NCBI GenBank assembly: GCA_936440205.1
Contig: OW387142.1
Coordinates: forward strand, 18,442,736-18,506,735
Reading direction: 5' to 3'
From: Lepidonotus clava
Taxonomy: Eukaryota > Annelida > Polychaeta > Phyllodocida > Polynoidae
DNA: 64,000 bases
Shown: piece after piece, positions 60,651 to 64,000 of the stretch
Layout of the letters: the number at the start of each line of letters is the position of its first letter
How positions within the stretch are numbered: position 1 is the stretch's first letter
Program-made: the position numbers and the translations under genes
Notes under the pieces: generated by a model
Seen by the model: only the letters and a program-made list of their open reading frames with translations
What the model was told of the DNA's origin: nothing
Database searches by the model: none

Positions 60651-63626
60651 ACCATGGGCCGCTCTCGCCGTGGTCCTCGTGTGGTGTGCGGTCCAACACT
60701 GTGGTAGGTCGGAATACTCGTTACTTCGTATGAGCTCATCAACGAATTTAAGAGATACCGTCAAACATTGCTTAATGTATATTACTATTGGACATCGGCC
60801 TACGTATTGCTATTGGTGGGGACATTAAAACCACTTGTTACAAAATGCGCTTGCTCAAGATATTGGCATTGTCAGGACATAAACAATTCAGTATGCGTAC
60901 ACTTAATTCTCAAAAATATCACCTCATTCATGTATACCCAGCATTCAATACTACCATAAACATTACATCATGCATTCTGTGTCTGTGTTTCAGAGGGTCA
61001 TGAGCTGGTATCTGGGGCCAAGGTGCGGGAGGCCATCCGCCTGCTGCCCTCCATCCGACGGGAGGCCACCCTCTACCTCAACGAAACCCTCCGACGGGAG
61101 GCCGCTCACGTCAGGTACATGAAGAGCTACGGTGAGTACGTCCACAAGGGCAGGGCCAGGGAATAGCTGAAGGTGGTTAAATTGCTGCCGCCTTTTATAT
61201 CTTCTATTCATATAGTCTTTCATTTTTGCCGCGGCGGACCCATGATTTTGAGGGGGGAGGTATATAACGTAAAGTAATTTGGTAAAGTTGTGTGAAATTC
61301 GCCCAGAAGCAGAAATGACCAGAGAATTAGAATCATACTATAGTCCCATACCTTCTGTCCTACCTACATGTATAATTGTACAGGAATGGGCATATATATT
61401 ACCTCTTTTTGGAAATCTCTTTGCATAGCTTTGTTTCCTGAAATTATCTTAATGCAAGGTACGTTAGTTAACTAACGGACACCTGAGGTAAATGTACCGT
61501 TTCCTACCACAGGCTACAGATCCCGAGGCTCTTTCCACTTGGTGCAGACCTTCCTTGGCGCCACGGAGCAGGCAAAACAGATGTCATATGGAGCCTTCAT
61601 GCAAATTAAGGCTTTGAAGCTCCTCAAACAAAGGTAGGTTGAGAGTAAAGATTCTGTTTCACTATATTGTTCAATGTGGAATGATTGTTGCCGTTTCTTT
61701 TATTTTTTCTTGCATTTGACAACGTTCATTGACCTAAGAATATTCCAATACTTAAAACCCTCTCAAAGACTAGCCCCAGAATGCGCAATATACATGTATT
61801 GAACGTCATTATGAGCGTTATTGTAGATATGACATCTCATAGATGTGACATGTCACAAAACTTCTCAATACTTTAATTACCTCTCAGATTGCGCCTAGGA
61901 AAATATGAGTTTGAAGAGCTGGTGTCGAAGTTGCCCGTCTTCCTGGCCAGGAACACCTACTCGGTGCGCCCTGACGACCCCAAGTTCTACAAGGTGGTGG
62001 GGCAGTGCCCCTACCCCTCCAGGGTGAACTGCGACTACAGCGCCGCCTACAGGACGTCCGACGGGTCGTGTAACAACCCCAGAAAGCCGCTGTGGGGCGC
62101 GGCCTTCCAGCCGCTGGCCAGGCTCATCGGGGCCGACTATGCCGACGGTAGGTCCTCACCCAATGGGTGAAGCATTCAGTATGGTGTTATAAATCTTCGG
62201 CGTAATATCATTGATACATTTAGTTATTGACCTTGTTAATTACAGAGTAAATAGAAACATGCACAAGTTGTTTACTATATCGGAAAACCACCATTGACTT
62301 GGTATTTAAAGAATGTGAAGACACATAGAATTTCAGAAAACTTTGCTATTCTAAACAAGCCCAATATAATCATTCATATTTACATAACAACAGTTTATTG
62401 CTCTTCTCTGCAATGATACTAATAACCACCGTTAGTAATAGAATATGTTTTGTTGCTCAAGTGACAGCAATGTGTCAGAGGTATAGGCTACATGCAGTTC
62501 ACATTATGTATAGGATAATGGACGAGTAGTAGTGCATGGGGTGAAATAATGCATGAGCCCATAGGGTGAGTGCATTATTTCACCCCATGCACTACTACGA
62601 GTCCATTATCTGACATAAACCACGAGAGAAAGTATCTTAAGCTGTTGAATTTAGCCTTTCAATTTATAATATACAAGTTCACTCCACCTCCCTATTAGAC
62701 TCTGTCCACAGCATGTCTAGACTGTAGTGCTATGCAAATCCACTAGTTGCTCAAACTAATATGTAAGAGATAAGTAGGTCATGAAAGGACTTGACCCCTC
62801 GTGGTATGGGGTATGGCATTTACCTTGCCTAGGCTAATTATAGGTAGCAGCAGTGGTCACTGGTGACACACCTGACTGCACAGGTCACAGGTTCCAGTGT
62901 CGGTGTAGTCCGTTTCTGACCTAGATTAGCTATTATATAATAATGGAGTGACTAGGATTGACTAGTGGATTTGGACGTAACTACAGTCTAGTGCGGCTGG
63001 TCAGGCAGTTTACCTATTGATACCTGGCTCACTCTCCAAACAGATTACTCCACTATTCTAATGGAGGGTATTGCAATGGGACTCTCTGCCAAGGAGATTG
63101 TACCTGCCTTGTTCTAATCAGTATACCCTCTGACTGGAATGCCAACAGCTGCCCCAATAGGGTAGTGGTTAGAGTGTGGCTCTCTGAATCCAAGGTCTAG
63201 GGTTCAATACTGGCCTGTGCATATTGGTTCGGAACACTTTTCATAAATTCAAAATATTGTATTCCTGGCACTCTAGTGAAACTCCAGATTAGCAACAGTG
63301 CATTATTTCAGGCCAACAGTGCATTATTTCAGGCCACCAGTGCATTATCAGAGAAGCAGTGCATTATCACCTGAGAATGCACTGCTAGAACAAAGGAAAT
63401 CCGAGTGAGAGTGGTTTATTTTTTTGATAATCGTCAGGTATCGAGAAGCCACGGGCCAGCAAGTACGGTCAGAAGCTGCCCTCAGCCCGGTTGGTCAGCT
63501 GGCAGGTGCACAGTGACACGGACAAACCCACCTCAGCCATGACCCTCATGGTCATGTTGATGGGTCAGTTCCTGGACCACGACATCACCAGAACGGCCAT
63601 CTCCAAACTCTCCGACGACAAGACAG
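60651..63626 (+). CDS. Secreted animal haem peroxidase, 5' part (runs past the window)
   Basis: Exons are 60651-60703, 60994-61131, 61513-61633, 61888-62147 and 63438-63626, with matching phases at every join. A hydrophobic signal segment (AALAVVLVWC) comes first, then a propeptide-like helical region, then the start of the animal peroxidase fold. That fold is shown by YRTSDGSCNNPRKPLWG, then DGIEKPR, LPSARLVS and GQFLDHDI. In myeloperoxidase the Asp-His of this last motif supply a haem ester link and the distal histidine. Both are present. The tryptophan usual before GQ is methionine here. The proximal histidine, calcium loop and C-terminal half lie beyond 64000. The enzyme would oxidise halides, tyrosines or phenols with peroxide outside the cell. 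The peroxidasin, thyroid/myeloperoxidase or chorion type cannot be decided from this part. Coding exons are GC-rich against AT-rich introns. Confidence 0.85.
62514..62610. repeat. Near-perfect 40-bp-arm inverted repeat
   Basis: Arms 62514-62553 and 62571-62610 differ at only two positions around a 17-nt loop. They contain GTGCATGGGGTGAAATAATG. The arm ends share TGCATTATTTCA with the tandem motif at 63296-63375, which suggests both belong to one transposon family. Confidence 0.85.
63155..63216 (+). mobile_element. tRNA-derived SINE head
   Basis: GGTAGTGGTTAGAGTGTGG resembles an A box in tRNA context, and GGTTCAATACT 40 bases later resembles a B box. The spacing fits a tRNA-like RNA polymerase III promoter, but the acceptor stem does not pair, so this is a SINE relic and not a tRNA gene. 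A second, weaker example with GGTTCCAGTGT ends near 62895. Confidence 0.45.
63296..63375. repeat. Tandem CAGTGCATTAT motifs
   Basis: Four copies of CAGTGCATTAT, the first two followed by TTCAGGCCA/TTCAGGCCAC, occur with about 20-22 bp spacing. An inverted GAATGCACTGCTAG follows immediately at about 63376. Confidence 0.7.
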
Positions 63627-64000
63627 GTTTGAGTTGATCATCTTAATTCATTACAAACATAAACGTTAGTCATTTACGTTTTCCTAATATGATTATTTTT
63701 CCCCACCCGAGTCATTGTTCTGTTATCATACGAACAGTTCTAATTCGGGTTTCTTTTTGCAGGTATGTTGATTTGTTTGGGTTTTGATGGCACATGCATT
63801 GTTTTCATTGCTGCCTCTCAGCATAGCCCCCCCCCTCCAAGATTAACACAGGATACCTCCAATGAGTAAATACATTAACATCAATCTCGGAATGTATAGA
63901 GGTAATATTATGAATACCTGTGTTTTTTCAGCGTCCTTGCATGTTGTGTCCCTTTATACGCATAGTACCATAATGCACGATCCTTTACGTACTCCGTTGA
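63627..64000 (+). other. Peroxidase intron at the window edge
   Basis: It starts with a GTTTGA donor. A CTTTTTGCAG acceptor-like site lies near 63763, but the following frame does not resemble peroxidase sequence. The next exon is probably outside the window. Confidence 0.5.

Larger units (their letters stand above)
62148..63437 (+). other. Peroxidase intron with hairpin and SINE-like sequences
   Basis: The 1.3-kb intron carries a 40-bp-arm hairpin (62514-62610), tRNA-like segments (about 62830-62895 and 63155-63216) and four tandem CAGTGCATTAT motifs (63296-63375). Confidence 0.7.

Noticed and set aside
60768-61003. Plus-strand open frames entering the second peroxidase exon
   Set aside because: They are in the wrong frame or read intron. 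The CAG acceptor at 60991-60993 and the phase of the preceding exon define the real coding sequence.
63155-63216. Functional tRNA gene
   Set aside because: The internal promoter boxes are present but the stems do not pair into a cloverleaf.

Overview
This is a stretch of animal nuclear genome. Genes are split by introns with canonical GT/AG ends, several have recognisable polyadenylation signals, and the spaces between them are AT-rich and packed with short DNA-transposon relics, minisatellites and solo LTRs. The proteins (SMYD4-like, LDLRAD3-like, CRADD-like, animal haem peroxidase, SOCS-box proteins) and the style of the repeats suggest a marine invertebrate, possibly a deuterostome. I cannot name the species from sequence alone.

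Layout. (1) 0-14.5 kb: two SMYD4-like SET/MYND/TPR genes lie tail to tail (plus strand 897-5366; minus strand 13269-8756). Both begin with a tiny coding exon (9 and 18 bp). (2) 14.5-20.9 kb: no gene found, but a striking composite minisatellite at 17607-17907. (3) 20.9-24.5 kb: a six-exon minus-strand gene for a 345-residue single-pass membrane protein with one LDL-receptor class A module and a proline-rich tail carrying PPSY and LPPY motifs, best matched to LDLRAD3. (4) 24.9-30.8 kb: a likely divergent promoter (NRF-1-type palindrome and ETS-type site), then a plus-strand CRADD/RAIDD-like adaptor (CARD + death domain, 201 residues) whose 4.7-kb first intron is full of transposon ends. (5) 31-41 kb: gene-poor, with a higher-order minisatellite and an apparently exact 1,839-bp tandem duplication. 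(6) 41.4-54.5 kb: two tandem minus-strand genes, each with one large exon ending in a SOCS box. Two small exons at 54.1-54.5 kb, found by reading splice sites and phases, may encode the N-terminus of the upstream copy. Repeats between them include a Harbinger-like element, an array of foldback units and a long palindrome-rich element interrupted by a solo LTR. (7) 57-63.6 kb: the 5' part of a plus-strand secreted animal haem peroxidase that runs out of the window.

How the genes relate: there is no operon. The SMYD4 pair and the SOCS pair are local duplications. LDLRAD3-like and CRADD-like probably share a head-to-head promoter. The other neighbours show no functional link that the sequence reveals.
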